From positions 1-16,079 of the forward strand of contig CAYVFC010000170.1 in the NCBI GenBank assembly GCA_964450715.1: 16,079 bases of DNA, in the 5' to 3' direction. Shown here piece after piece: positions 8,501 through 15,939 of the stretch. The translations under genes and the position numbers were made by a program. The notes under the pieces are model-generated. The model did no database searches. It was given only the letters and a program-made list of their open reading frames with translations, and was not told the DNA's origin. This stretch comes from CAYVFC01 sp964450715. GTDB lineage: Bacteria; Myxococcota_A; Polyangia; Polyangiales; JAFGIB01. Position 1 is the stretch's first letter. Each line of letters starts with the position of its first letter.

Positions 8501-9876
8501 CGTCCTTCGGGATTGCCTCCGCCCTGGAACGAGCAGACCGGATCGCATCCTTTCCCCTGTTCGAGGTCAACGCCGCCCGCATTCGCATGCAGTACTACCT
8601 GAGCACGGGCGACGCACAACAGGCCAAGAACAGCCGCAAGGCGGTCGACCTGTTGCGAATACAGAACAGTCCCACCCAGCTCTTCGAAGGGGGACTGTAC
8701 TTCGCGGAGCTGGTAACCAGCGTCATCTCGGAGGAGCTGATCTACGTCAAGCAGCTCATGCCCGAGCTGGAAAAGATGGCCGGGCGATTCGAGACCTGGG
8801 TTCCCGTCCTTCGGTTCGCGCAGGGCGAGTACCAGCGCATCCGGGGGGACTTCACCGGCGCCCTGGAGGAGTTCGTCGCCTGTTTGGCAATGGTCGAGGC
8901 GGGACGGCACGTGGTCTGGCCGCGAGCGGCCGGCTCTTATTTGCTTACGCTTCGCCACCTCGACCGCTTGCCTCAAGCGCGGGAGCAGGGCTGGCGGTTG
9001 GTGGAGGATGCGGAACGCGTGGGCTTGCGGATCGCGGATCTGCGCATCCGGGAAGCGCTGGCACTGGTGGAGGCGGAGCTGGGTGCGTACTCGAATGCGA
9101 TCCAGCTTTGCGATTCCATGTTCGAGAGGTGTGAAGAGCTGGGCGCCTCCGGGTTATTGCCAGGGCTCTCGCACGAGACGCGCGCGCGTGTCGCGCTCGC
9201 CATGCGAGACGATGAGACGTTCCAGATTCACTCCGAGGCGTGCGCGCAGCACTTCCGGGTGGGGAGCAACCCGGCGCTGACGGCGCGATTCGAGAAGCTG
9301 CTCGGCGAGGCGCGCCAGAGCGAGCTGCTCGAGCCGGAAGCGGTCGAGGCGGTAAGCTCGTCGACGAGCATGATGACCACTGCCAGCCTGGTAAGCGAGG
9401 TCGCCCAATCTTTTACCGATTGCCACGGACCGCAGGAGAGGGCCGAGCAAGCGCTGATCGTCATCGCGCGGCTGCTCGAATCCCCGGCTGGTTTTCTCTA
9501 CGTCCTGAAGCGGGAGGGACCGGTGATCTCGGCGCGCACGGGCAGCCGTCCCCTGCCCGCGGAGCTGGACGCCATGGTGCGCGACTACCTCTCGGCAGAG
9601 GTGGAGCAGATAGCCGGCGAGACTCCCATCGACGAAGAGGTCTTGACCTCGATGGGAGACGGGGACGAGTCGGCGATCTTCACCTGCGGGCAGGGCGAGC
9701 GCTACTATCCGCTGCTTCTCAACCATCCGCTCGGGCAGCGAACCGTCGTCACCGGTCTGGCGGTATTGCTGCTGGCACCCGATCAAAAGGTCGTGCCGCC
9801 GAGCGAGACGGTCGCGGCAGTCAGCCGCGCCCTACTCGACGCCGGCGACGTCACCGTCTACTACGCGGCGGGCTGA
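5524..9876 (+). CDS. Giant Ser/Thr kinase with AAA/STAND-like ATPase, TPR-like and GAF-like regions
   Basis: A 1450-aa soluble multidomain kinase, probably cytoplasmic. Kinase domain about 20-270: GQGGMAAV (27-34), ALK with Lys49, HRDLTPRN (139-146) with Asp141, DFG (159-161), TAPE (179-182). The Lys usual two residues after the catalytic Asp is Thr143. An AAA_16/STAND-like ATPase follows (about 291-640): Walker A GASGTGRT (321-328) has Arg327 in place of the essential Lys, while Walker B LVLVIDD (505-511) is intact. A Pro-rich insert (about 399-475) separates the two and is absent from the paralog at 10867-14955. Residues 640-1270 are helical and TPR-like. Residues 1278-1449 resemble a GAF-type sensor domain, at low certainty. 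Kinase-AAA-TPR-GAF proteins are known from myxobacteria and cyanobacteria, often ending in a histidine kinase; none is present here. The partner and ligand are unknown. Confidence 0.92.
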   Translation: MNERGHDPSGSSARFFARRYRIEELIGQGGMAAVYRVFDSQTRRQLALKQLLAPTEEKKRKQIGELFEHEYHVLAQMAHPRVIAVYDYGLSETGPYYTMELLDGGDLKELAPLPWKTTCSYLYDVCSALSLIHSRRQVHRDLTPRNIRCTRDGQAKLIDFGAMVPMGACKQVVGTAPFTAPEALYFQPLDGRVDLYALGATGYYALTGHHAYPAKNFKQLRNRWRTVPRPPSSFVEGIPKELDRLILSLLNLDRMARPGNAAEVMERLQAIAGIAAEEQLLVPQSYLFAPTLVGRDAQLIRIRKQVIRAMRRRGGCFFVDGASGTGRTRFLDACALEGRLAGATVLRADAGDSTAGRWGAARAVLMRLMDEEPERVSQASRPHLPVLGHLFPELVERCTTPSIPPQGEWVRFPSFPPFPDPATGGESQPDDDRQVGEAAPPPLLAAAMVDPRTEVWGRSASWRPPPPADTGDFALESFDNPAELRPRVQKALRELFLKVCQDRFLVLVIDDIHRIDDPSAAFFALLVYERQDEMLMVVATAESDAPAVSTDAVRLLSQAGSSIKLRNLAPEDTERLLGSIFGEVDNLKLLANRVYSVSQGNPRTILQLAQSLVDRGAVRYRAGAWTLPERIDHADLPVTLTDALAETITGLDPGARRLATTIALSPERGFTFDECATMGQYRQTADLVRDLDQLFTFGVLATDGERYALSQQSWGPALLAGIDESAREAGHLRLAEVLEARADEPFNVVRHLLRAGEGERALERWGRFIEEHRARFEQNAQMFTDFLLTLPRDWMETFLSLRRLQQQLNRPRGERFWLDHDCLQYSVVDGSTDKELLREMLERLYRLSGLAILHQQQDAGDPLARLTAVLQQLQRQHDQSPDAEQVLPPGDAIRYLAQDMVLGVLLAGTAYDHEVVASMPSLQPLFPLSPALEVVATNVRITCDLTAGRYDRALQGYRQLLERVCQEDRAGLDVTQHAYVRLSLLYAVGVLEASFGIASALERADRIASFPLFEVNAARIRMQYYLSTGDAQQAKNSRKAVDLLRIQNSPTQLFEGGLYFAELVTSVISEELIYVKQLMPELEKMAGRFETWVPVLRFAQGEYQRIRGDFTGALEEFVACLAMVEAGRHVVWPRAAGSYLLTLRHLDRLPQAREQGWRLVEDAERVGLRIADLRIREALALVEAELGAYSNAIQLCDSMFERCEELGASGLLPGLSHETRARVALAMRDDETFQIHSEACAQHFRVGSNPALTARFEKLLGEARQSELLEPEAVEAVSSSTSMMTTASLVSEVAQSFTDCHGPQERAEQALIVIARLLESPAGFLYVLKREGPVISARTGSRPLPAELDAMVRDYLSAEVEQIAGETPIDEEVLTSMGDGDESAIFTCGQGERYYPLLLNHPLGQRTVVTGLAVLLLAPDQKVVPPSETVAAVSRALLDAGDVTVYYAAG

Positions 9877-9879
9877 CAA

Positions 9880-9904
9880 AGGACCGATCGAAGGGGACGG
9901 TCCT
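9880..9904 (+). terminator. Short inverted repeat after the giant kinase gene
   Basis: AGGACCG (9880-9886) and CGGTCCT (9898-9904) form a perfect 7-bp stem with an 11-nt loop, starting four bases after the stop codon. No T-run follows, so it may be a weak or factor-dependent terminator or an mRNA-stabilising stem. The rest of the 119-nt gap has only a weak TATACC -10-like hexamer near 9954. Confidence 0.35.
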
Positions 9905-9984
9905 GCTAGACGGGGGGGAGAAGTCGGGATCGCCACCGCCGCCGGACGTGCTATACCCCCTGCGATTCCCCATTTTTTCTTCAC

Positions 9985-9990
9985 AGGTGA
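9985..9990 (+). promoter_or_regulatory. Shine-Dalgarno sequence of the small unrecognised gene
   Basis: AGGTGA ends five bases before the ATG at 9996. This supports 9996 as the true start, although the reading frame is open far upstream inside the giant kinase gene. Confidence 0.7.
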
Positions 9991-9995
9991 AGAAC

Positions 9996-10385
9996 ATGCT
10001 GAACGACGTGCAAAAAGAGGCCTTGCGGAAATGGTACCGCCGGCCCGAGGTGATGGACGAGGCCAGGCGCCTGATCGAGCGCGAGAGCTGGGAGGACCTG
10101 GAGGAGCTCATCCACATGTACACCCTCATGCCCCTGCGGCGCCCCTCCGAGCTTCCCGACTACCTGAAGAACGAGAAGGGCGAGGCGCTCATCCCCAGCA
10201 ACTGCAGCCCCCTGAACAGCCAGGAGGACTGGCAGGACGCCATCGAGGTGGGCTGGTCGGTGGTAGAGGCCGAGTTGGGCGTGAACCAGGGCCGGGTCAA
10301 TCGGGAGATCAAGGGAAACGAGGACCGCACCTGGGAGGCCTTTATACAGAGCGTCGAGCAGAGGAAGAAGGAGCGGGGGCTCTGA
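9996..10385 (+). CDS. Small charged protein of unknown function
   Basis: A 129-aa protein that I do not recognise. It has no signal peptide or membrane span. It is strongly charged and looks mostly helical: residues 1-45 and 75-129 alternate acidic, basic and hydrophobic residues (EALRKWYRRPEV near the start, EAFIQSVEQRKKERGL at the end). A Pro-containing middle (46-75) includes SNCSP with the only Cys. The start is supported by a good Shine-Dalgarno sequence. The base composition and third-position GC bias look like those of neighbouring genes, which favours a real gene. It lies 119 nt after the giant kinase gene in the same direction and could be co-transcribed with it. A role as a partner or substrate of that kinase is speculation. 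Confidence 0.72.
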   Translation: MLNDVQKEALRKWYRRPEVMDEARRLIERESWEDLEELIHMYTLMPLRRPSELPDYLKNEKGEALIPSNCSPLNSQEDWQDAIEVGWSVVEAELGVNQGRVNREIKGNEDRTWEAFIQSVEQRKKERGL

Positions 10386-10392
10386 CCGACCG

Positions 10393-10422
10393 TTGACGCG
10401 GGGGACTAGCGGCGCGTAGCCT
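10393..10422 (+). promoter_or_regulatory. Possible promoter before the pyruvate kinase remnant
   Basis: TTGACG (10393-10398) lies 18 nt before TAGCCT (10417-10422). The -35 element is good and the -10 element matches only three of six positions. The ATG at 10445 would be about 16 nt from the transcription start, with only a distant run of Gs as a ribosome site. Confidence 0.25.
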
Positions 10423-10444
10423 CGAAGGCGGGGGTTGCCCGCTC

Positions 10445-10864
10445 ATGCCGCGTATCCGCACGCTCATCATCGCCACCCTGGGCCCGACCTCCTCGCGCGA
10501 GGCGGTGTTGCGCAAGATGATCGACGCCGGGCTGGACGCGGTGCGGCTGAACTTCTCTCACGGCACCCACCGCGATCAGGTCGCCCGCATCCAGCTGGTC
10601 CGGCGGCTGAACGCCAAGCGGCGCCGCGCCATACGCGTCCTGCAGGACCTGGAAGGCCCACGAATCCGCATCGGGGATCTATCCGAAGGTCCCACCCGCG
10701 CCGAGGTCGCCGACGTAGCGAATGCCGTGCTGGACGGCAGCGACTACCTGATGCTCTCGGGAGAGACCGCCGTAGGTAGAGATCCGGCAGCGGTGGTCGA
10801 CATGATGAACCGTATCTGCGGTTTCACCGAGTCCCGGTCCCGGACCCGGGGTTGCTCTCGATAG
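10445..10864 (+). pseudogene. pyk: Internally deleted pyruvate kinase remnant
   Basis: A 139-aa reading frame made of two separate pieces of pyruvate kinase, the glycolytic enzyme converting phosphoenolpyruvate and ADP to pyruvate and ATP. Residues 1-80 match the enzyme's N-terminus: TLGPTSS, MIDAGLDAVRLNFSHG and LQDLEGPRIRIGDL. From residue 83 the sequence jumps to the PTRAEVADVANAVLDG and MLSGETAVG segment, which in full-length enzymes (about 470 aa) lies some 200 residues further on. The whole B domain, the middle of the barrel with its catalytic Lys and metal-binding acidic residues, and the C-terminal domain are missing, so it cannot be a working pyruvate kinase. The junction near 10685-10693 is in frame. 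After residue 125 the sequence drifts into a short Arg/Ser-rich tail. It stops two bases before the end of the convergent kinase gene. An expressed minimal protein with another role is possible; a decaying pseudogene is likelier. Confidence 0.8.
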
Positions 10865-10866
10865 CT

Positions 10867-13800
10867 CTACCCCGACACCTCCAGCAAGCGGGTGGCGACT
10901 GCCTCCAGGAAGGCGCGGGGCAGGTCGTTCAGCTCCTCCTCGCCCATGGCGATGACCGCCACCGCCACCGCCCGCTCCCGGTCTCCCGCCGGGACGGTCA
11001 GCAGCTCGACGCGAAAGCGCAGCTCTCCGCCGACCGGCGCGACCGACGAGATGGACCGTTCCGACGAGGGGATGACGCTGGATATGGTCGTTTGCGCCGA
11101 CCTCGCCTCTGCCTGCCACGAGTCCAGCAACGATTCGATGCGCTCCTGCAAGACGATGGAGGGCGGTCCCAGGTGCAGCGAAGCGGCCAGTCGCGGCACG
11201 CCGTCCTGAAACACGAAGAGGTGTCCGCCGATCCCGTTCGCCCTCTGCACCAGCATGTGCAGAGCGCGAGCCGCCAGCTGCTCCTGGGGCTGGTCGGCGG
11301 GAAGCGCGCGACTGTCCACCGCCGCCACCTGCCCCGGCTGGACGTCGGTCCGGATCTCTTCGTCGTCGGCCGCTTCGAGCAGCGGCGCCGTAAGCCCCGC
11401 GCGAGCACCCTGGTCGGCCAGCCGTTCGATCTCGGCCAAAAGCGCCGGGTTGCGCGTGCGTGCCGACCAGCGGCGCGTCTCCTGGATATAAAATGCAAAA
11501 GTCTCGTCGTCCATGACCAGCAAGGCCATCTGGGCGGCGGCGTAGCAGATCGTGGACATGGTCAGCGGCTGTGCGTGGGGGCGGTGACGCGCCAGTAGCT
11601 CCTCGATCCGCTCGAACGCCTTCTCCTTCTTGCCCAGCCCGGCCTCGGCATAGGCGAGCTCGACCTCGAGCGTCAGGTACATGGAAACGTAGGAGCGGTT
11701 CTCCGGCGAGACCGAGGCCAGCGCCTGCGAGCAGACCTGCTCGGCGCCGCGGTGCTCGCCGGATCGGTTCAGGGCCATGGCCAGGGTTGCGTAGGGCGTG
11801 GCCCACCCGATATACCCACGCGGCTTGACGGTCTCTGTCAGGCGGCCGGAGAGCTGGATGGCCTCCGGGTACATCCCCCGGAAGTAGAGGTGACCCGCCC
11901 GGGTCATCTCCAGGTAGAGCTTGAGCGAGGGCACGGCCTTGCTGAGCCTGCCCAGCACCTCCAGGACCCGCTTCTGGTAGACGACGTCGTAGGTGGCGAT
12001 GCTGATCAGCCCCTCGACAGGAGTCGACCAGAACTCCACCTGCCAGGTGGTGCCACCCTGCACCGCGTGCCGCTCCACCTTGCGCCGCTGCTCCTCGGCT
12101 AGCTCCTGCTCCCCCCGCATCAGGTGATACATCATGCGTACTTGATGTGCGTATACCAGCCCCAGGTTCGTACCGACCGCTTCCAGCTCGCTGGCCACCT
12201 CCAGCGCGCGGGTGTCGTCCCGATAGCTCTCGTTGATGCCCAGCGAGAGCAGCACCCCGCCCAGCAGCCCCTTGCGCTCGTGCTCGGTCGCCTCCCGGCT
12301 GCCGGTGGGGTCGCGCAACACCTCCAGGGCGCTCAGGCAGGCCTGGCGCTGCTCGGATTCGCGGCCCAGCAGCTGAAGGGTGATGGCCTCGCAGAAGAGG
12401 CGCAGGACCCTGGCCATATGCCTGGGGCCGAACCCCAGCAACGGATCGGTGAAGCGGAAGAGCCGGACCACGCTGTTCACGTCCAGGCTCAGGGCCCGTA
12501 CCCCCAACAGGGTGGTCAGGCTGCGCAGCAGGTAGACCAGCGAACGAACGACGCCCGGTCCCCGTCGCGAACGAGGCGCGAAGAGATGCCGGATGGCGGC
12601 GACGGCCATGCCGAGGTAGAGGGCTATGCGCCGCCCGAATACGGGGTTCAGACGCTCGGCGAGCGCTAGGCCGGAAAAGCGGTAGAGCGGCTCGACGACC
12701 GAGTCGCCGTACCGGTCGGCGAGGCGGTAGTCATAGAAGTACGAGGCGTGCACCAGGGCGCTCCGTAAGCGCAGGCGGTCGGCGAGCGGGCGCTTTTGCT
12801 TTTCGTATACCTCGAGTGCTGCCTCCAGCGCCCGGACCGCCGCCCCCAGTGCGATCCCGTTTAGCGCCAGCCGCGGCGCGGATCGGGCCAGCAGGTCAGC
12901 GCCCCGCGTATCGTCTCCCCCGTGGATCAGGTGCCAGCCAGCTTCCAGCTGCTGCTCGGGACGTCCAGCCTTGGTCTGCATGAGCGTCCGACCCAGCCTC
13001 AGGTGGGCCTCGGCGCGCTTCATCTCCGGCATCAGGCGCAGCAGGCCCTCGCGAAAGCTCTCCTGGGCAAAAGCGTAGCCGGAACCCGAGGTGATCAGCA
13101 CCCCGGCGCTGCCGAGCTCGTCCAGGGCGGCGAACACCAGCTGCCGGTCGCCCGGACCCGCCAGCTCGAGGCAGGTCTCCACGGCGAGGGAGCCCCGGTG
13201 CACGCACAGGGCCTCGGCGAAGAACCGGGCGCTCTGGCTCAGCTCGCCGGCACGGGCATCGACTGCCTCGGCGATGCTGCGCGGCAGCTCCTCCTCCCGT
13301 ATCTCGGTAGGCAGAACCCAGATGCCGTCCACGTATCGCACCACCTTGCGATCCACCAGGTAGCGCGCCAGCTCCAGACACAAGCCGGGATTGCCGCTGG
13401 TGATCTGGAAGATACGGTTCGCCAGCCGTTCGCTCCGGACCACCCGGCCAAAAAGCGAACGGATCAGCTCCTCGGTCTCCGGCGCGGTGAGGCTGCGCAG
13501 CCGCACGCGCGTGGAAACCGATCGCAAGGAGCGAAGCGATATCTTGCTGGCGCGCTTCGCGCCGGACTGGACCGTGGTGATCAGCATCAAAGCGTGATCG
13601 TCCGCGTCGCGCGCCAATCCGTTGACCAAGACCGCGGAGTTCTCGTCCGCGCGGTGCAGGTCGTCCACCAGCACGACCAGGGGGCGCTGCTTGGCCAGGC
13701 GCAGGAATACGGAGTGCAGCGCGCTCTGCATGGCGGCGCGCCCTTCGCCCGCGTCCTGGGGCAGCCGGGTCAGCTCCTTCACCTCCAGCTCTGGAACGAT

Positions 13801-14955
13801 GTGGCCCAGCAACGACAGGTAGGGCTTAAGCGCCGCTCCGGCGTCGGAGGGAGCCGCCTGCAGCAAGGCCAGTAGCATGGCGCGCGCGACCCCGTAGGGC
13901 TCCCGGTGCGACCGCGCGGCCACGCTGATCACCCGCGCCCCCATCAGCTGCGCCTGAAGCGAGAGCTCGGACAGCAGCCGCGAACGACCGACGGCGGACT
14001 CACCGTCGATCAGCACCGAGCACCCCCTTCCCTGCATGACCGCGGCCAGCCTGGCGGCGATGCTCTTCATTTCGTCCGCCCGCCCGATCAACGGCGAGAT
14101 GAGCAGGTAGCTGTAGGCCGCCTCGATCTGCGGCTCGGGCTGCAGCTCCGCGATACCATTCAAACGCTCGATCACCTCGGCCGCGCTGGAGGGCCTGCAG
14201 GCCGGGTCCAGGTTGATGAGAGACATCACCAGCTCGTCGAGCTCGGGCGGCACCGCTTCGACCAGCATGGAGACGCGCGGCGGCGGAGTGGTCCACAAGC
14301 CGGGAAGGTCCTCCAGTCGCTTGGCGCGATAGGCGTACCTGCGGGTGAGCAACCAGTAGGCCAGCGACCCCAGCGCGTACAGGTCGGAGCGGTGGTCCAA
14401 CGAAGCGCCGCGCAGCGCCTCGGGCGGCACCAGCGGAGGCGTGCCGGCGATCTCGGCGCCGACCCCGAAGGCGGCCATGCTGCCGAAGTCCAGCAGCTTG
14501 CAGTGCCCGTCGCCGGTGAGGCGGACGTTGCGCGGGCTCAGGTCGCGGTGCAGCAACCGGCGGGTGTGCAGCAGGGCCAGCGACGAGGCCACGTCGCGCA
14601 GATAGAGGCAGGCACGCTTGTAGGGCAGCGGGGATAGAGCGTGCAGATCCTCCCCGTCCAGCAGCTCCATGGTGTAATAGGGGCCCTCGGCGTCCACCCC
14701 GTATTCGAACACCTCGATGATGCGGGGGTGCCGCAGCTGGGCCAGGGTATGGTACTCGCGCTGAAACAGCGCGGTGATTACCGGACGCGCGCGCAGCCGT
14801 TCCCGGATACGTTTGAAGGCCACCGGCTTTTGCCGCGAAAGATCGAAGGCCCGGTAAACGGTTCCCATGCCGCCCTCGGCCAGGGGCTTTTCCAGGCGGT
14901 AGCGACCGGCCACCGGACCGGCTCCGGCTCTCTTCTGTGAGGCTTTCCCGTTCAT
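10867..14955 (-). CDS. Second giant Ser/Thr kinase with AAA/STAND-like ATPase and TPR-like region
   Basis: A 1362-aa paralog of the kinase at 5524-9876, on the opposite strand and pointing towards it. Kinase domain about 18-270: glycine loop AEGGMG (26-31) with Ala replacing the first Gly, VAFK with Lys48, HRDLSPRN (136-143) with Asp138 and Ser140 instead of Lys, DFG (156-158), and PPE (177-179) for APE. ATPase domain about 288-600: Walker A GESAVGRS (318-325) again has Arg (324) for Lys, with Walker B VVLVDD (427-432). A long helical TPR-like region follows (about 640-1190), containing a MDDETF motif near 1148 that the paralog shares as RDDETF. The last 140 residues resemble a shortened GAF-like domain, at low certainty. 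No membrane span is seen, so it is probably cytoplasmic. The ATG at 14955 follows a good -10 hexamer but lacks a close Shine-Dalgarno sequence. It is transcribed divergently from the isomerase gene. Confidence 0.92.
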   Translation of the reverse strand: MNGKASQKRAGAGPVAGRYRLEKPLAEGGMGTVYRAFDLSRQKPVAFKRIRERLRARPVITALFQREYHTLAQLRHPRIIEVFEYGVDAEGPYYTMELLDGEDLHALSPLPYKRACLYLRDVASSLALLHTRRLLHRDLSPRNVRLTGDGHCKLLDFGSMAAFGVGAEIAGTPPLVPPEALRGASLDHRSDLYALGSLAYWLLTRRYAYRAKRLEDLPGLWTTPPPRVSMLVEAVPPELDELVMSLINLDPACRPSSAAEVIERLNGIAELQPEPQIEAAYSYLLISPLIGRADEMKSIAARLAAVMQGRGCSVLIDGESAVGRSRLLSELSLQAQLMGARVISVAARSHREPYGVARAMLLALLQAAPSDAGAALKPYLSLLGHIVPELEVKELTRLPQDAGEGRAAMQSALHSVFLRLAKQRPLVVLVDDLHRADENSAVLVNGLARDADDHALMLITTVQSGAKRASKISLRSLRSVSTRVRLRSLTAPETEELIRSLFGRVVRSERLANRIFQITSGNPGLCLELARYLVDRKVVRYVDGIWVLPTEIREEELPRSIAEAVDARAGELSQSARFFAEALCVHRGSLAVETCLELAGPGDRQLVFAALDELGSAGVLITSGSGYAFAQESFREGLLRLMPEMKRAEAHLRLGRTLMQTKAGRPEQQLEAGWHLIHGGDDTRGADLLARSAPRLALNGIALGAAVRALEAALEVYEKQKRPLADRLRLRSALVHASYFYDYRLADRYGDSVVEPLYRFSGLALAERLNPVFGRRIALYLGMAVAAIRHLFAPRSRRGPGVVRSLVYLLRSLTTLLGVRALSLDVNSVVRLFRFTDPLLGFGPRHMARVLRLFCEAITLQLLGRESEQRQACLSALEVLRDPTGSREATEHERKGLLGGVLLSLGINESYRDDTRALEVASELEAVGTNLGLVYAHQVRMMYHLMRGEQELAEEQRRKVERHAVQGGTTWQVEFWSTPVEGLISIATYDVVYQKRVLEVLGRLSKAVPSLKLYLEMTRAGHLYFRGMYPEAIQLSGRLTETVKPRGYIGWATPYATLAMALNRSGEHRGAEQVCSQALASVSPENRSYVSMYLTLEVELAYAEAGLGKKEKAFERIEELLARHRPHAQPLTMSTICYAAAQMALLVMDDETFAFYIQETRRWSARTRNPALLAEIERLADQGARAGLTAPLLEAADDEEIRTDVQPGQVAAVDSRALPADQPQEQLAARALHMLVQRANGIGGHLFVFQDGVPRLAASLHLGPPSIVLQERIESLLDSWQAEARSAQTTISSVIPSSERSISSVAPVGGELRFRVELLTVPAGDRERAVAVAVIAMGEEELNDLPRAFLEAVATRLLEVSG

Positions 14956-14982
14956 ATGAAGAAGAGATCGCTCTACCTCTCG

Positions 14983-15011
14983 ATTCTACGCTAGCTTCCC
15001 GCGTTTGACGA
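14983..15011 (-). promoter_or_regulatory. Putative promoter of the second giant kinase gene
   Basis: On the minus strand, TAGAAT (14988-14983) matches the -10 consensus at five of six positions. TCGTCA (15011-15006) lies 17 nt upstream of it and matches the -35 consensus at four of six. The leader to ATG 14955 would be about 20 nt. On the plus strand a TTGACG (15005-15010) overlaps this -35 box, so transcription of the two divergent genes could interfere, but no convincing plus-strand -10 box is seen. The intergenic region is 164 nt. Confidence 0.4.
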
Positions 15012-15105
15012 TCGGCAAAAGGCTTGTGCGTACCAGAGGGCGGTTCCATACTGGGGACGCCGGCAGGCAGAAGGTAGTGACCGCGGACCGGTCCGGCGTA
15101 CAGAC

Positions 15106-15112
15106 GGGAGGA
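15106..15112 (+). promoter_or_regulatory. Shine-Dalgarno sequence that sets the isomerase GTG start
   Basis: GGGAGGA ends seven bases before the GTG at 15120. It is the strongest ribosome site in the window and selects this GTG over the in-frame ATG six codons later, which would leave too short an N-region for the lipoprotein signal. Confidence 0.8.
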
Positions 15113-15119
15113 AAGCCAA

Positions 15120-15881
15120 GTGTATCGAATAGTAAGGATGATCTGGTTTGCCGTGCTCGCCGTACCCGCGACGGCCTGCCCGGGTGGCAAGACGACCGAC
15201 AAGAGCGCGGAACAGCCCCAGGCGGCTCGGAGCGTATCGGGTGAAGCGGAGCAAGCGAAGGCGGCCGAGAGCCTACCCGGAAAGCAAGGCGAAAGCCGCT
15301 CGCCATCGGCAGAGCAACCCCTGTTCGACCCGGCCGGGGCGACCGCCCGCGCCCCGGACAAGTACACCGCCGCGCTTGCGACCGGCAAGGGAGAGATCCT
15401 GATCGACGTCGAGCGCGACTGGGCCCCCCTGGGTGCGGATAGATTCTATAATCTCGTCAAGATCGGCTACTACGACGACAACGCCTTTTTCCGCGTGGTC
15501 GAGGGCTTCATGGCCCAGGCGGGGATCAACGGCGATCCCCGTGCCAACCAAATCTGGCGGACGCAGAGCATCTCCGACGATCCGGTCAAGCAGAGCAACA
15601 CCCGGGGCATGGTGAGCTTCGCCACCTCGGGCAGGGACAGCCGCTCCACCCAGTTCTTCATCAACTTCGACGACAACTCGCGCCTGGACGCCATGGGATT
15701 CGCCCCCTTCGGCAAGGTGCGCGACATGAAGCCGGTCGACGCCCTGTACGCCGGTTACGGCGAGGGGGCCCCGCGCGGACGCGGACCGGTTCAGCGACGG
15801 ATCCAGACCGAGGGCAACGCCTATCTCAAGGCCGAATTCCCCGAGCTCGACTACATCCTGAAGGCCAGGATCGCGGAGTAA
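15120..15881 (+). CDS. Cyclophilin-type peptidyl-prolyl isomerase lipoprotein
   Basis: A 253-aa protein predicted to catalyse cis-trans isomerisation of X-Pro bonds in exported proteins. Residues 1-20 form a short lipoprotein-like signal (basic MYRIVR, hydrophobic MIWFAVLAVP, then ATAC with Cys20). The lipobox lacks the usual Leu at -3, so lipidation is likely but not certain. A low-complexity Ala/Glu/Gln/Ser linker (21-78) leads to the cyclophilin domain (about 81-250). Its active-site motifs are FFRVVEGFMAQAG (123-135, with Arg125 and Gln134), STQFFINFDDN (176-186) and GFAPFGKV (193-200), all matching the bacterial PpiA/PpiB type. The start is GTG, chosen for its strong Shine-Dalgarno sequence. 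It is divergent from the second giant kinase gene. A probable hairpin terminator follows 13 nt after the stop. Confidence 0.92.
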   Translation: MYRIVRMIWFAVLAVPATACPGGKTTDKSAEQPQAARSVSGEAEQAKAAESLPGKQGESRSPSAEQPLFDPAGATARAPDKYTAALATGKGEILIDVERDWAPLGADRFYNLVKIGYYDDNAFFRVVEGFMAQAGINGDPRANQIWRTQSISDDPVKQSNTRGMVSFATSGRDSRSTQFFINFDDNSRLDAMGFAPFGKVRDMKPVDALYAGYGEGAPRGRGPVQRRIQTEGNAYLKAEFPELDYILKARIAE

Positions 15882-15893
15882 GCGAGCTCGCCG

Positions 15894-15917
15894 GCGCCGG
15901 GGGCGCCTCCCCGGCGC
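15894..15917 (+). terminator. Probable terminator hairpin of the isomerase gene
   Basis: GCGCCGGGG (15894-15902) and CCCCGGCGC (15909-15917) form a perfect 9-bp GC-rich stem with a 6-nt loop, starting 13 nt after the stop. Only TTA follows instead of a T-run, so termination efficiency is uncertain. Confidence 0.5.
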
Positions 15918-15939
15918 TTAGGAGGCACCGCAAAATAAA

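Noticed and set aside
7204..8976. Two long minus-strand frames inside the first giant kinase gene
   Set aside because: They mirror the codon pattern of the real gene, contain no recognisable motif and have no ribosome site.
9350..9876. Histidine kinase domain at the C-terminus of the first giant kinase
   Set aside because: Kinase-AAA-GAF proteins often end in one, but no H-box, N-box or G-box is seen here.
9240..9995. Upstream extension of the small unrecognised gene
   Set aside because: The open frame runs out of phase inside the giant kinase gene; ATG 9996 with AGGTGA is the sensible start.
12124..13875. Long plus-strand Gln/Gly/His-rich frames inside the second giant kinase gene
   Set aside because: Low-complexity composition typical of the reverse complement of a Leu/Arg/Ala-rich gene; the minus strand holds continuous kinase and ATPase domains.
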